Shown here: positions 15,458 to 23,294 of the stretch, piece after piece
Position numbering within the stretch: the stretch's first letter is position 1
Layout of the letters: every line of letters starts with the position of its first letter
Assembly: GCA_900766135.1 (NCBI GenBank)
Contig: CAAFUF010000019.1
Span: 1 to 47,523, forward strand
Direction: 5' to 3'
DNA: 47,523 nt
Origin: Paenibacillaceae bacterium
GTDB taxonomy: Bacteria > Bacillota > Bacilli > Paenibacillales > Paenibacillaceae
Position numbers and translations under genes: made by a program
Notes under the pieces: generated by a model
Told to the model about the DNA's origin: nothing
Databases searched by the model: none
The model's input: only the letters and a program-made list of their open reading frames with translations

Positions 15458-16693
15458 CTAGCGCCGTTGTGCCGGCGCCGGTTTGGTGCTTCGCGTCAGC
15501 GAGAATATCGCCATGTCGTCCCGACGATACCCGGTCAGCTCATCCACGAGCATGTCTGCCGCGATCATGCTGCATACCGTCCCATTTCCGCCGTAACCCT
15601 CCAGGAAATAATAGCCGGGATAACTCGGATGCGGACCAATATAGGGAAGACCGTCCCGGGATTCCCCGAAGACGGCACCCCAGGCATAGCTTGCGGCCAA
15701 CCCGTTCTGATCCGGGAACCGCCGACGGATTTCCGCCATCAGCCTGTCGCTTTGCCGGATCTCCCGGCCCTCTGGCAACCGGCCTCCGTGCAGGCCTTCA
15801 TCCAGCCCGCCGGCGATGATCCGCCCATCGGGCGTTGTCCTCATATACAGATACGGCCTTGCCGTCTCCCAGATCAGGCACTGTTCGAACCACCCGCCCA
15901 AGGAGGCTGCGGGCTCGGTGACGGTCACGTAGGTGGCGCGTAAATGAGCCCCGCGTTCCTTCTTGAGTTGCTGCGTCTCGTAGCCGGTTGCCCAGATGAC
16001 GTGCCGGGCCGTCACGATCCCTTCGCCGCAGCGGCAGCGAATCCGGCCGCCTTCTCCCGGCTCGCTGCCCCGCATCGGGCTTTGTTCATAGATGCGCCCG
16101 CCTAGCCGTGCCGCCTCCTGGACCAAGCCGTGAACGAAGGCGTACGGGTTCATCTCCGCATCGCCTTCCGCATAAATTGCGCCCGGGTAACGGAAGGAGA
16201 ATCTGTCCGCGATCTCGCCAGCCGACCACCAGATGGCCGGAAACCCGAAACGCTGCAATATTTCGCATTCTTCCCGAAGCGAGTCGGCGTCCCGCTCGGA
16301 GCTGGCCAGGTAAAGGCTGCCGCGTTCCGTCATCCGCGCCGCGCCGTCCAGCCTGCCGGCGATCTGCTTCAAGCGCTCCAGAGCTTTGCGGCTGAGCCGG
16401 TAAAAATGCACGGAAGGCCCCTCGCCGAAGGTATGGATCATCGAGGTCAGCATTTTGTCGCTGGCATATTGCAGCAAGCCGGTGCTGGCCAACGTGCTTC
16501 CGCCCGCAATCCGCCCCGATTCCACCAGTACCGCTTCGATTCCCCGCTCTGCCAGCAGATAGGCGCAGAGCGCGCCGCCAACGCCTCCGCCCACGATGAG
16601 CACCTCGGTGCGCAGCTCCCGGTCCAGCGAGGGATATTCGGCGGCATCAGGCAGCGTAGAAGGCCAATAAAGCTTGCCGGTATGTAATTTCAT
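15458..16693 (-). CDS. FAD-dependent amine/amino-acid oxidoreductase (DAO family)
   Basis: A 411-residue protein with an N-terminal Rossmann dinucleotide motif VLIVGGGVGGALCAYLLAERG at 32-52, followed by the acidic VES. The family's second FAD patch appears as SRDGLPYIGPHP and GGNGTVCSMIAAD near the C terminus, and the middle contains VIWATGYE. These are signs of DadA/glycine-oxidase-like flavoproteins of the DAO family. It lacks a C-terminal Rieske domain. The substrate is not identifiable, although amine or imino acid oxidation is likely. The ATG at 16693 has AAGGAT upstream. It is monocistronic and convergent with the MFS gene. Confidence 0.8.
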   Translation of the reverse strand: MKLHTGKLYWPSTLPDAAEYPSLDRELRTEVLIVGGGVGGALCAYLLAERGIEAVLVESGRIAGGSTLASTGLLQYASDKMLTSMIHTFGEGPSVHFYRLSRKALERLKQIAGRLDGAARMTERGSLYLASSERDADSLREECEILQRFGFPAIWWSAGEIADRFSFRYPGAIYAEGDAEMNPYAFVHGLVQEAARLGGRIYEQSPMRGSEPGEGGRIRCRCGEGIVTARHVIWATGYETQQLKKERGAHLRATYVTVTEPAASLGGWFEQCLIWETARPYLYMRTTPDGRIIAGGLDEGLHGGRLPEGREIRQSDRLMAEIRRRFPDQNGLAASYAWGAVFGESRDGLPYIGPHPSYPGYYFLEGYGGNGTVCSMIAADMLVDELTGYRRDDMAIFSLTRSTKPAPAQRR

Positions 16694-16785
16694 CGATGCC
16701 GGTTCATCCTTTCGAACGGTGGGGATTTCATCATTATATCCATCCGCCGCGGACTAAAAACGGCGAATCTTCCCCCTATAATGCA

Positions 16786-16883
16786 TTGTTCAAAAAGTCA
16801 GATTTTCAGGACCGAGAAGGTTGGATGAAGCTAGGGACAGGGTAGCGGAGCGTACGTTTTGGGTACGTGAGCAACCTCTATAA
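16786..16883 (+). repeat. Second copy of the GTTCAAAAAGTCA repeat family
   Basis: The sequence starts GTTCAAAAAGTCAG and continues TTTTCAGGACCGAGAAGG, closely matching the minus strand of the 3984-4096 element for about 35 bases. It then diverges into a segment with the inverted repeat GCGTACG...CGTACGTG-like near 16850-16870. It lies upstream of a coat protein gene. The right border is uncertain. Confidence 0.5.
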
Positions 16884-16947
16884 CATATCCTCACAGCAGC
16901 GGGGCATAATACCGAAAGAAGGATCATTCACCAGGGAGGGAAACCCA

Positions 16948-17181
16948 ATGTTCTACTCGCAAATGCAGCCTTTATCCATGAAAGAGCTCGATTACATCGC
17001 CGATTCGATCTCCAACGAGGAGATGCTTAGCAAGCTGTGCGCGGCGGCGGCCGCGGTATCGCAGAACTTTGAAATCGAGCAGGCGATGCTGGAGCACATC
17101 CGAGTGCATGAGCATCATCTGCATCTGTTGACGGATTCGCTGCGTCAGCACCAAATGGCAGCCCCGACGCCCAACCAATAA
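16948..17181 (+). CDS. Small coat-associated protein, CotF-like partner
   Basis: A 77-residue helical protein from ATG 16948 with GGGAGGG at 16934-16940. It begins MFYSQMQPLSMKELDYIAD and has a His-rich C-terminal stretch (HIRVHEHHLHLL). The 'YIADSISNEEML' style and its position 28 bases before a CotF-type gene suggest a companion spore coat protein. Similar short genes are found beside Coat_F proteins in Paenibacillus (family knowledge, not checked here). An upstream in-frame extension to 16867 overlaps the repeat element and lacks a ribosome binding site. Confidence 0.65.
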   Translation: MFYSQMQPLSMKELDYIADSISNEEMLSKLCAAAAAVSQNFEIEQAMLEHIRVHEHHLHLLTDSLRQHQMAAPTPNQ

Positions 17182-17209
17182 TCCACTTGCCTTTAGGAGG
17201 AACATCCCG

Positions 17210-17596
17210 ATGAATCCAATGGACAACCAAGAGCTCTTGCCTCAGAACGATTTGTTGAAATCGATTCTGGCCGATTTGCGGCGCACCGTCCGGGAATATA
17301 CAACGGCAACGACAGAGTCGTCCTGCCCGGCCGTCCGCCAATTGTTTACGGAGTTGACGAACAGCACCTTGAGATTGCAGGGAACGCTCTACGAGCTGAT
17401 GAAGCATCAAGGCATCTATACGGCACCGGCCCCCGCGCCGCGCCAATTATTAGACAAGAAGCTGCAGGAGGCGGAAAAAACGCAGCAGGAGCTGCGCCAG
17501 TTTACGGATCGGCGGGCTTCCCGCTGGACGTCCCACGCCCATCAGGCTAACGTGGAAGCCCATCGGCCTAATGTGCAGCCGCCATACTATATCTAA
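17210..17596 (+). CDS. Spore coat protein, CotF family
   Basis: A 128-residue protein. Residues 1-75 carry the Coat_F-like helical pattern (DLLKSILADLRRTVREYTTATTES, then LFTELTNSTLRLQGTLYELMKHQGIY). The C-terminal part is Gln/Pro/Ala-rich and ends PPYYI. AGGAGG at 17195-17200 precedes the ATG. CotF proteins are deposited in the spore coat in the mother cell. A sporulation promoter was not resolved. It forms a two-gene unit with the preceding gene and ends at a terminator. Confidence 0.8.
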   Translation: MNPMDNQELLPQNDLLKSILADLRRTVREYTTATTESSCPAVRQLFTELTNSTLRLQGTLYELMKHQGIYTAPAPAPRQLLDKKLQEAEKTQQELRQFTDRRASRWTSHAHQANVEAHRPNVQPPYYI

Positions 17597-17613
17597 CGGC
17601 CATACCGTCCATT

Positions 17614-17652
17614 CCGTCCATTCCGAAAGCTCACTTGGAGTGGACGGTTTTT
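17614..17652 (+). terminator. Terminator after the coat gene pair
   Basis: CCGTCCA...TGGACGG is followed by a T run. A second CCGTCCA copy at 17605 could pair as an alternative. Confidence 0.75.
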
Positions 17653-17753
17653 CTATGCAGACGCCCGAAATTCATGTAATATAAGTATTAAATTTGTTCT
17701 GCACGCCGCTCGGATCAAGGGAGGCATGCGGAAGCATCGCTGGAGGATGAGGG

Positions 17754-18254
17754 ATGAAACAACTAAGCGAATTGAAGCTCAAACTGCTGGACCTCCTCAA
17801 AGAGGACGCCCGCCGGGATGCGAACTTGCTGGCGACGCTTGTCGGCGTTCCTACGGAAGAAGTGGCGGAAGCGATTCGGGAATTGGAAGAGGACCATGTC
17901 ATCGTCAAATACGCGACGGTGGTGAATTCCAGCAAGCTGGATGACGAGAAGGTCACGGCGCTGATCGAAGTGCAAATTACGCCCGAGCGGGGGCGCGGCT
18001 TTGAAGCGATCGCGGAGCGGGTGTACCTGTTTCCCCAAGTCAAATCGGTATTTTTGATGTCCGGCGCGTACGATCTGCTGGTCGAAGTGGAAGGCCGCAA
18101 CCTGAAGGAAGTGGCGAGCTTCGTATCCGACAAATTGTCCACCCTGGAGTCGGTGTTGTCGACGAAAACGCATTTTATTTTGAAAAAATACAAGCAGGAC
18201 GGCATCATTTTCGAGGATCCCGAAGAAGATCGCCGTTTGTTGATATCTCCGTAA
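17754..18254 (+). CDS. alaR: Lrp/AsnC family regulator (AlaR-like)
   Basis: A 166-residue protein with an N-terminal winged helix (about 5-50) and an RAM/AsnC effector-binding domain (about 65-145) that includes VTALIEVQITPERGRGFEAIAERV and FLMSGAYDLLVEVEG, the Gly-rich ligand site. It precedes a class I aminotransferase by 13 bases, the same arrangement as yugG-yugH (alaR-alaT) of B. subtilis. There AlaR responds to alanine and activates alaT. An alanine or other amino acid effector is inferred from this synteny. The ATG is chosen on GAGG upstream (near 17740). Confidence 0.8.
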   Translation: MKQLSELKLKLLDLLKEDARRDANLLATLVGVPTEEVAEAIRELEEDHVIVKYATVVNSSKLDDEKVTALIEVQITPERGRGFEAIAERVYLFPQVKSVFLMSGAYDLLVEVEGRNLKEVASFVSDKLSTLESVLSTKTHFILKKYKQDGIIFEDPEEDRRLLISP

Positions 18255-18267
18255 AGGAAGTTATGTT

Positions 18268-19476
18268 ATGAGCATTCAATCACAGCGTGCTGAGCAATCG
18301 GATAAAACGATGACGTCGTATTTGGCCCCGCGGGTCCGGGAAATTCAACCCTCCGGCATCCGCCGCTTCTTCGACTTGGCCAGCGGAAGCAAGGATATTA
18401 TCACGCTGGGCGTAGGCGAACCGGATTTCATTACGCCATGGCATGTGCGTGAGGCTTGCGTCTATTCGCTGGAACGCGGGTATACAAGCTACACGTCAAA
18501 CGCGGGAACGCCCGAGCTTCGGGAAGCCATCGCCGAATATTTGGATACGAGCTATCAGGTGAAATACAATCCCAAAGATGAAATTCTCGTCACGGTGGGC
18601 GGCAGCGAGGCGATTGATCTTGCGCTCCGGGCGCTGATCGAACCGGGCGACGAAATTCTCGTTCCGGTGCCTTGCTATATTTCTTATTCGCCGATCGCGT
18701 CGATCGGGGGAGGGATTCCGGTCGAAATCGAGACGTATGCCCGCCACGAATTCAAGCTGCAGGCCGAAGACCTGAAAGCGAAAATCACGTCCAAATCCAA
18801 GGTCCTTATCTTAAATTATCCCAGCAATCCGACGGGCGGCATCATGACCTACGAGGACTGGCTGCCGATTGCGAAGATCGTCGAGGAACATGATCTGATC
18901 GTGATTTCGGACGAGATTTATTCGGAACTCACCTATGGGCAGAAGCACGTCAGCTTCGCTTCGATTCCGGGAATGAAGGACCGGACGATTCTCGTCAATG
19001 GATTCTCCAAGGCGTTCGCGATGACCGGTTGGCGGATGGGCTACGCTTGCGGACACCCCGATCTGATTTATGCCATGTTGAAAATTCACCAATACACGGT
19101 GATGTGCGCTCCGGTCATGGGGCAGGTGGCCGCGCTCGAGGCGCTGAAGAACGGGCTGGCGGAGAAGGACCAGATGGTCGAATCCTACAACCAACGCCGC
19201 CGTTTGATCGTTCAGGGCTTGCGCGATATCGGACTCGACTGCCACGAGCCGCAAGGGGCGTTCTACGCTTTTCCAAGCATCGCGTCGACGGGACTAAGTT
19301 CGGAAGAATTTGCCCAACGCCTTCTGCTGGAGGCCAAGGTCGCGGCAGTTCCGGGCAACGTCTTCGGTGCCGGCGGGGAAGGCTTCCTGCGCTGTTCCTA
19401 TGCGACGGGAGTAAACCAGCTGAACGAGGCTCTAAATCGAATGGAGCAATTCGTCCGTAAACTGAAGCAAGGTTGA
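18268..19476 (+). CDS. alaT: Class I/II aminotransferase, AlaT-like alanine transaminase
   Basis: A 402-residue cytoplasmic PLP enzyme. It shows the fold type I aminotransferase landmarks: LGVGEPDF at the N terminus, YTSNAGTPELREAIA, the cofactor-binding NYPSNPTGG, ISDEIYSELTYG, and the Schiff-base lysine in NGFSKAFAMTGWRMGY near residue 247. C-terminal LRCSYATG supplies the substrate arginine region. The B. subtilis homologue YugH/AlaT makes alanine from pyruvate and glutamate. Linkage to the Lrp-type gene upstream supports this, though other transaminase substrates are possible. Confidence 0.85.
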   Translation: MSIQSQRAEQSDKTMTSYLAPRVREIQPSGIRRFFDLASGSKDIITLGVGEPDFITPWHVREACVYSLERGYTSYTSNAGTPELREAIAEYLDTSYQVKYNPKDEILVTVGGSEAIDLALRALIEPGDEILVPVPCYISYSPIASIGGGIPVEIETYARHEFKLQAEDLKAKITSKSKVLILNYPSNPTGGIMTYEDWLPIAKIVEEHDLIVISDEIYSELTYGQKHVSFASIPGMKDRTILVNGFSKAFAMTGWRMGYACGHPDLIYAMLKIHQYTVMCAPVMGQVAALEALKNGLAEKDQMVESYNQRRRLIVQGLRDIGLDCHEPQGAFYAFPSIASTGLSSEEFAQRLLLEAKVAAVPGNVFGAGGEGFLRCSYATGVNQLNEALNRMEQFVRKLKQG

Positions 19477-19542
19477 TTCATGGCAATATCACTCGAATAC
19501 CCTCGAAATTTGGAGTTAATTAACAAATCTTTCATTTTCTAA

Positions 19543-19572
19543 TTGATTTCAGTTTTATGGACATGGTATAAT
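19543..19572 (+). promoter_or_regulatory. Promoter of the Spo0E-like gene
   Basis: TTGATT at 19543-19548 and TATAAT at 19567-19572 are spaced by 18 bases, about 45 bases upstream of the coding start. Confidence 0.55.
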
Positions 19573-19616
19573 TTGATTTTGGAAGAAGGTTTTAGTTTCT
19601 CAGGGAGGGATTTCTT

Positions 19617-19889
19617 TTGCGCGGTGAGTACAACTTGCCATACGATAATGCACTATTCGCTGAAGGCCGCGACATGCATCCATGGATGGATCAAGAGGAT
19701 CGGCCGAATTCACCGCAAGCCGTAACGCTGGAGGACGAAATTCACTTGCTTCGTAGCAAGATGGAACGGCTCTTCATGCAGGAAAAATCCTTTACATCGG
19801 ATATTGTGATTGAAATCAGCAGCTTATTGGACCTGAAAATTAATGAGTTCATGAAAACGAAAACCCACCCAAAATCCAATCGACGATAA
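19617..19889 (+). CDS. Spo0E-like aspartyl-phosphate phosphatase
   Basis: A 90-residue protein from TTG 19617 with GGGAGGG at 19603-19609. The C-terminal half is a helical hairpin: LEDEIHLLRSKMERLFMQE, then DIVIEISSLLDLKINEFMK. The second helix carries the Spo0E-family pattern S-x-x-L-D-x-x-I (Ser68, Leu71, Asp72, Ile75). Family members remove phosphate from Spo0A~P and so delay sporulation. The 35-residue N-terminal part is longer than usual. A terminator follows at 19905-19935. Confidence 0.75.
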   Translation: MRGEYNLPYDNALFAEGRDMHPWMDQEDRPNSPQAVTLEDEIHLLRSKMERLFMQEKSFTSDIVIEISSLLDLKINEFMKTKTHPKSNRR

Positions 19890-19904
19890 CCTGTCCGACA
19901 CTTT

Positions 19905-19935
19905 AAAGGAGATCCGCCCCGCGGGTCTCCTTTTT
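19905..19935 (+). terminator. Terminator after the Spo0E-like gene
   Basis: AAGGAGA...TCTCCTT with GC-rich pairing in between is followed by TTTTT. Confidence 0.75.
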
Positions 19936-20016
19936 GCGGTTCCAATAGTTCCATGACCAGCCGGGCTTCGATTTATGGTAAGATGGTACGAGAGTATGCC
20001 ACGGGGAGGAATTCGA

Positions 20017-20583
20017 ATGTCGATTTATACGCGCACCGGCGACCAGGGCCAGACTTCGGTCATTGGCGGACGAGTGAGCAAAGACGACGCGCAGGTTGAA
20101 GCTTACGGCTCGATTGATGAGCTGAATAGTTTCGTCGGCCAAGCGGCCAGTTTATCGGATGAGGAGACGTTTGGCGATCTTCGCGAAGAACTGCTGCAGA
20201 TCCAGCAGGAGCTCTTCGATTGCGGCTCGGATCTCGCTTATGTCCAACTGTCGGAAAGCCGCTATAAGGTGACGCCGGAACTGGCGGAGCGCCTGGAAGC
20301 TTGGATTGACCGGCATCAGTCGGAGAATCCGCCGTTGGAGAAGTTCATTTTGCCGGGGGGAACGCCGCTGGCTGCGACGCTGCACGTCTGCCGGACCGTG
20401 TGCCGGCGCGCCGAACGCCGTGCGGTTACGCTGGGCCAGATGAAGGAGATCAATGCCGAGGTGTTGACCTATCTGAACCGTTTGTCGGACTATTTCTTTG
20501 CGGCGGCCCGTACCGCCAATCATCGCCGGCAGGTCGCGGATATCGAATATGTACGGAGCAGGAAGGTGTTTGGCAACAAGTGA
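20017..20583 (+). CDS. Cob(I)yrinic acid a,c-diamide adenosyltransferase, PduO type
   Basis: A 188-residue PduO/MMAB-type ATP:cob(I)alamin adenosyltransferase that makes adenosylcobalamin. The N-terminal ATP loop reads MSIYTRTGDQGQTSVIGG, then DDAQVEAYGSIDELNSF, and the C-terminal active-site helix reads CRTVCRRAERRAV with YLNRLSDYFFAAAR. ATG 20017 follows GGGGAGGA at 20003-20010. The family's usual length is 180-195. The stop overlaps the GTG of the next gene by four bases, which suggests translational coupling. No cobalamin riboswitch was seen. Confidence 0.92.
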   Translation: MSIYTRTGDQGQTSVIGGRVSKDDAQVEAYGSIDELNSFVGQAASLSDEETFGDLREELLQIQQELFDCGSDLAYVQLSESRYKVTPELAERLEAWIDRHQSENPPLEKFILPGGTPLAATLHVCRTVCRRAERRAVTLGQMKEINAEVLTYLNRLSDYFFAAARTANHRRQVADIEYVRSRKVFGNK

Positions 20584-21560
20584 GATCCGAGTATTATGAT
20601 CCGATCGAATATCAAGTGCCCGCGGCGGAAGACGGTTGGACGGTCAAAAGCGTGCTCCAGCGCCGGATGGGCATCTCCCGGAAGCTGCTGTCGCGGATAA
20701 AGCTGACAGAGCGCGGGGTGATGCTTAACGGAGAGCGGGTATTCATCAGCGTCCCGGTCAAAGCCGGCGATACGGTAAGCGTATCGCTGGAGAAGGAAAC
20801 GTCCGCCGATATCCTGCCCGAGCCGATTCCGTTTGACATCGTGTACGAAGACGATGCGCTTTTGATCGTCAACAAGGCGGCAGGAATGATCGTGCACCCG
20901 ACGCATGGCCACTACACGGGAACGCTGGCCAACGGCGTCGTTTACTATTGGCAAGAGAAGGGGGAGGAATTCCGCTTCCGTCCCGTGCACCGGCTGGACC
21001 AGGAGACGAGCGGCTTGATCGCCATCGCCAAAAACGCCTACGTGCACCAGCATATTTCAGAGCAGTTGATTGCCGGCGAGGTGAGCAAGAAATATACGGC
21101 GCTGGTTCACGGCTGTCCGGCACCGGCGGAAGGAACGATCGACGGTCCGATCGACCGCGATCCGTCCGAGCCCCATCGACGGATCGTGACCTCGACGGGT
21201 TATCCCTCGCTGACCTATTACAAGGTGGCGGAAGCCTACCGGGAGGGGGCCCGGGTCGAGCTTCGCCTCGGCACGGGGCGAACGCATCAGATCCGCGTGC
21301 ATATGACGTCGATCGGCCATCCGCTGATTGGCGACAAGTTCTACGGACTGCCGGGGCTCGCGGAGCTGCCGGAGCCGGAGGACGAGCGGATCGGGCGATT
21401 GAACGGAGCGATCGGGCGGCAGGCGCTGCACGCTTCGGAGCTGGGCTTCCTTCATCCGCTTACCGGAGAGGCGTTGACCTTTAAGTCAGAGCTGCCGGCG
21501 GATATGCGGAAGCTGGAGGAGCTTCTGCGCGGGGACGGGTTGGTTTCTGCAAATCGTTAG
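20580..21560 (+). CDS. RluA family pseudouridine synthase
   Basis: A 326-residue protein that converts uridine to pseudouridine in rRNA or tRNA. A short S4-like region (about 15-75, SRKLLSRIKLTERGVMLNGERV) precedes the catalytic domain. The catalytic aspartate lies in HRLDQETSG near residue 139, and LGTGRTHQIRVHM plus GHPLIGDKFYG complete the RluA motifs. GTG 20580 overlaps the preceding stop (GTGA). The exact RNA target cannot be told; B. subtilis YjbO or YlyB-type enzymes are relatives. Confidence 0.88.
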   Translation: MRSEYYDPIEYQVPAAEDGWTVKSVLQRRMGISRKLLSRIKLTERGVMLNGERVFISVPVKAGDTVSVSLEKETSADILPEPIPFDIVYEDDALLIVNKAAGMIVHPTHGHYTGTLANGVVYYWQEKGEEFRFRPVHRLDQETSGLIAIAKNAYVHQHISEQLIAGEVSKKYTALVHGCPAPAEGTIDGPIDRDPSEPHRRIVTSTGYPSLTYYKVAEAYREGARVELRLGTGRTHQIRVHMTSIGHPLIGDKFYGLPGLAELPEPEDERIGRLNGAIGRQALHASELGFLHPLTGEALTFKSELPADMRKLEELLRGDGLVSANR

Positions 21561-21574
21561 GAGGAGTTTGGAAC

Positions 21575-21937
21575 GTGAGTAAACTGAAGGTATATCATTA
21601 TCCGCCATGCGGGACATGCCGAAATGCGATTAAATCGCTGCAGTCCAAAGGGCATGAGCTGGAGCTGCACCATATCAAGGAAACGCCGCCGAGTGCCGCC
21701 GAGCTGGACAAGCTGGCAGGGCTCAGCGGGCTGGAATTGAAGAAATTTTTTAATACCAGCGGCGAGGTATACAAGGAATTGGGCTTAAAGGACAAGCTGG
21801 CGGGAATGACCCGGGAAGAACAGCTCGCGCTGCTGTCATCGAACGGGATGCTGATCAAACGCCCGATCGTGACGGACGGGAAGAACGTGACCGTCGGGTA
21901 CAAGGAAGAAACCTACGAGCAGGTATGGGGCAACTAA
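21575..21937 (+). CDS. ArsC/Spx family thioredoxin-fold protein (YusI-like)
   Basis: A 120-residue protein from GTG 21575 with AGGAGG at 21560-21565. The N-terminal redox motif CGTC (PPCGTCRNA) is followed by the ArsC/Spx-family features LKKFFNTSGEVYKELGLKDKL and GMLIKRPIVTDG. It closely resembles B. subtilis YusI. Members act as glutaredoxin-like reductases or, as with Spx and MgsR, bind RNA polymerase; this one lacks any further domain. It is the third gene in the run 20017-22858. Confidence 0.85.
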   Translation: MSKLKVYHYPPCGTCRNAIKSLQSKGHELELHHIKETPPSAAELDKLAGLSGLELKKFFNTSGEVYKELGLKDKLAGMTREEQLALLSSNGMLIKRPIVTDGKNVTVGYKEETYEQVWGN

Positions 21938-21970
21938 CAAATTTGAAGAGAAAGGTGGCGTGGGTGAATC

Positions 21971-22858
21971 GTGAATTTGGTGCAAAGCAGTAAAGATACG
22001 ATTCTGCTGGTGGACGGAATGGCGCTGATGTTCCGCGCTTTTTACGCTTCGGCCGCAACGGGGTATATCCGCCGTACGAAGGCAGGCGTTCCGACCAACG
22101 CGGTGTACGGGTTTATGCGTTATTTTTGGGACGCGGTGCAGAAGTTTGGGCCGACGCATATCGCCTGCTGCTGGGATTTGGGCAGCAAAACGTTCCGGAC
22201 TGAGCAGTTCTCCGACTACAAAGGCAATCGGTCGGACGCGCCGGACGAGCTCATCCCGCAATTTTCGATGATCCGCGAGGTGATGGACAGCCTGGGCATC
22301 CCGAATATCAGCTCGCCGGGTTTTGAGGCGGATGATTGCATCGGGACGCTGGCGTCCCGCTTCGGACGGGAGATGGACGTGCTGGTGCTGACGGGGGATC
22401 ACGACATGCTGCAGCTGGTTAGCGACCGGACGAGCGTGATCATCATGAAAAAAGGCCACGGCAACTACATGGTGTATACGCCGGAGGCCTTGATGGAGGA
22501 GAAGCAGTTAACGCCCGGACAGATCGTAGATCTGAAGGGCTTGATGGGGGATACGAGCGACAACTATCCGGGCGTGCGCGGCATCGGCGAGAAAACAGCC
22601 CTCAAGCTGGTGCAGGAGCATGGCTCGGTCGATGGCATCCTGGCCCATTTGGACCAGCTCTCCAAATCGGTCCGCGCCAAAATCGAAGCCGATCTCGACA
22701 TGCTGCATCTCTCTCGGCAACTGGCCACCATCCGCTGCGACATCGAGTTGGAGTGTGCAGTAGAAGCCTGCCGTCTCGAGTTGAACGCAGCCCAGGTAGT
22801 CTCCAAGTTCGAGGAGCTGGAGATGGCCAGTGTCAGCGCCTGGATGGGCGTTGTATAG
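21971..22858 (+). CDS. 5'-3' exonuclease (YpcP/ExoR-like, PolI N-terminal domain family)
   Basis: A 295-residue stand-alone flap/5' nuclease related to the N-terminal domain of DNA polymerase I. Acidic metal-binding motifs appear as ILLVDGMALMFRAFYA, FRTEQFSDYKGNR, GFEADDCIGTLA, LVLTGDHDMLQL and GLMGDTSDNYPGVRGIGEKTA; the last is the helix-hairpin-helix DNA-binding element. In B. subtilis the equivalent protein helps remove RNA primers. The GTG start follows AGAAAGGTGG at 21950-21959. It ends before a clear base-composition change at about 22900. Confidence 0.88.
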   Translation: MNLVQSSKDTILLVDGMALMFRAFYASAATGYIRRTKAGVPTNAVYGFMRYFWDAVQKFGPTHIACCWDLGSKTFRTEQFSDYKGNRSDAPDELIPQFSMIREVMDSLGIPNISSPGFEADDCIGTLASRFGREMDVLVLTGDHDMLQLVSDRTSVIIMKKGHGNYMVYTPEALMEEKQLTPGQIVDLKGLMGDTSDNYPGVRGIGEKTALKLVQEHGSVDGILAHLDQLSKSVRAKIEADLDMLHLSRQLATIRCDIELECAVEACRLELNAAQVVSKFEELEMASVSAWMGVV

Positions 22859-23221
22859 CCATTAGCGGTACCGAGATCGGGAGAGGGACCGGACTAAATT
22901 GTCAATCGGTAAAGTAAGGCACTCCATAGACCCAATATATAAAAACTCGGCGACATTCTTTTCACCTGCACCCAAGGGCCCTTTTTGGGCCCTTTTTCTC
23001 ACTTCCTTTCTAGTCCAACTTTCCTCTACTCTCGCTAATAAACCTTATTTTCTGACTTTAAGACTTGGTCAGGATTATTCCCTACTCGTCTTAGGTGAAG
23101 AAACACCATTTCATTGTTTGTTTATGATTTATTTCCCGTGATATGTGTTGACGAAATGAAGGTTTCCATCGAAAACGACAATTAATGACTGAAGTGCTTT
23201 TCTTTTATTGACTGAATTTTA
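22859..23221. other. Gene-free junction between core genes and the sugar island
   Basis: This stretch has no supported gene. It holds the terminator at 22974-22997 and then becomes AT-rich, with homopolymer runs. A possible 80-codon frame at 22899-23141 overlaps the terminator and has no ribosome binding site. Confidence 0.6.
22974..22997 (+). terminator. Rho-independent terminator
   Basis: AAGGGCCC-TTTTT-GGGCCCTTTTT is a compact perfect hairpin with a T tail. It separates the exonuclease gene from the carbohydrate island. Confidence 0.85.
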
Positions 23222-23250
23222 TTGACAGTGCCACCGAGTTTCGTTATACC
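23222..23250 (+). promoter_or_regulatory. Promoter of the two-component genes
   Basis: TTGACA at 23222-23227 and TATACC at 23245-23250 are spaced by 17 bases, 45 bases upstream of the response regulator start. Confidence 0.55.
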
Positions 23251-23294
23251 TGCATATATACTGAGGATGCGACACAAACGGAGGGAATTCTACA

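Noticed and set aside
20003..20583. Cobalamin riboswitch in front of the adenosyltransferase
   Set aside because: Only about 130 bases lie upstream, and they contain the preceding terminator; no B12-box-like sequence was seen.
22899..23141. 80-codon plus-strand frame in the junction
   Set aside because: It overlaps the terminator at 22974, has no ribosome binding site, and has low-complexity composition.
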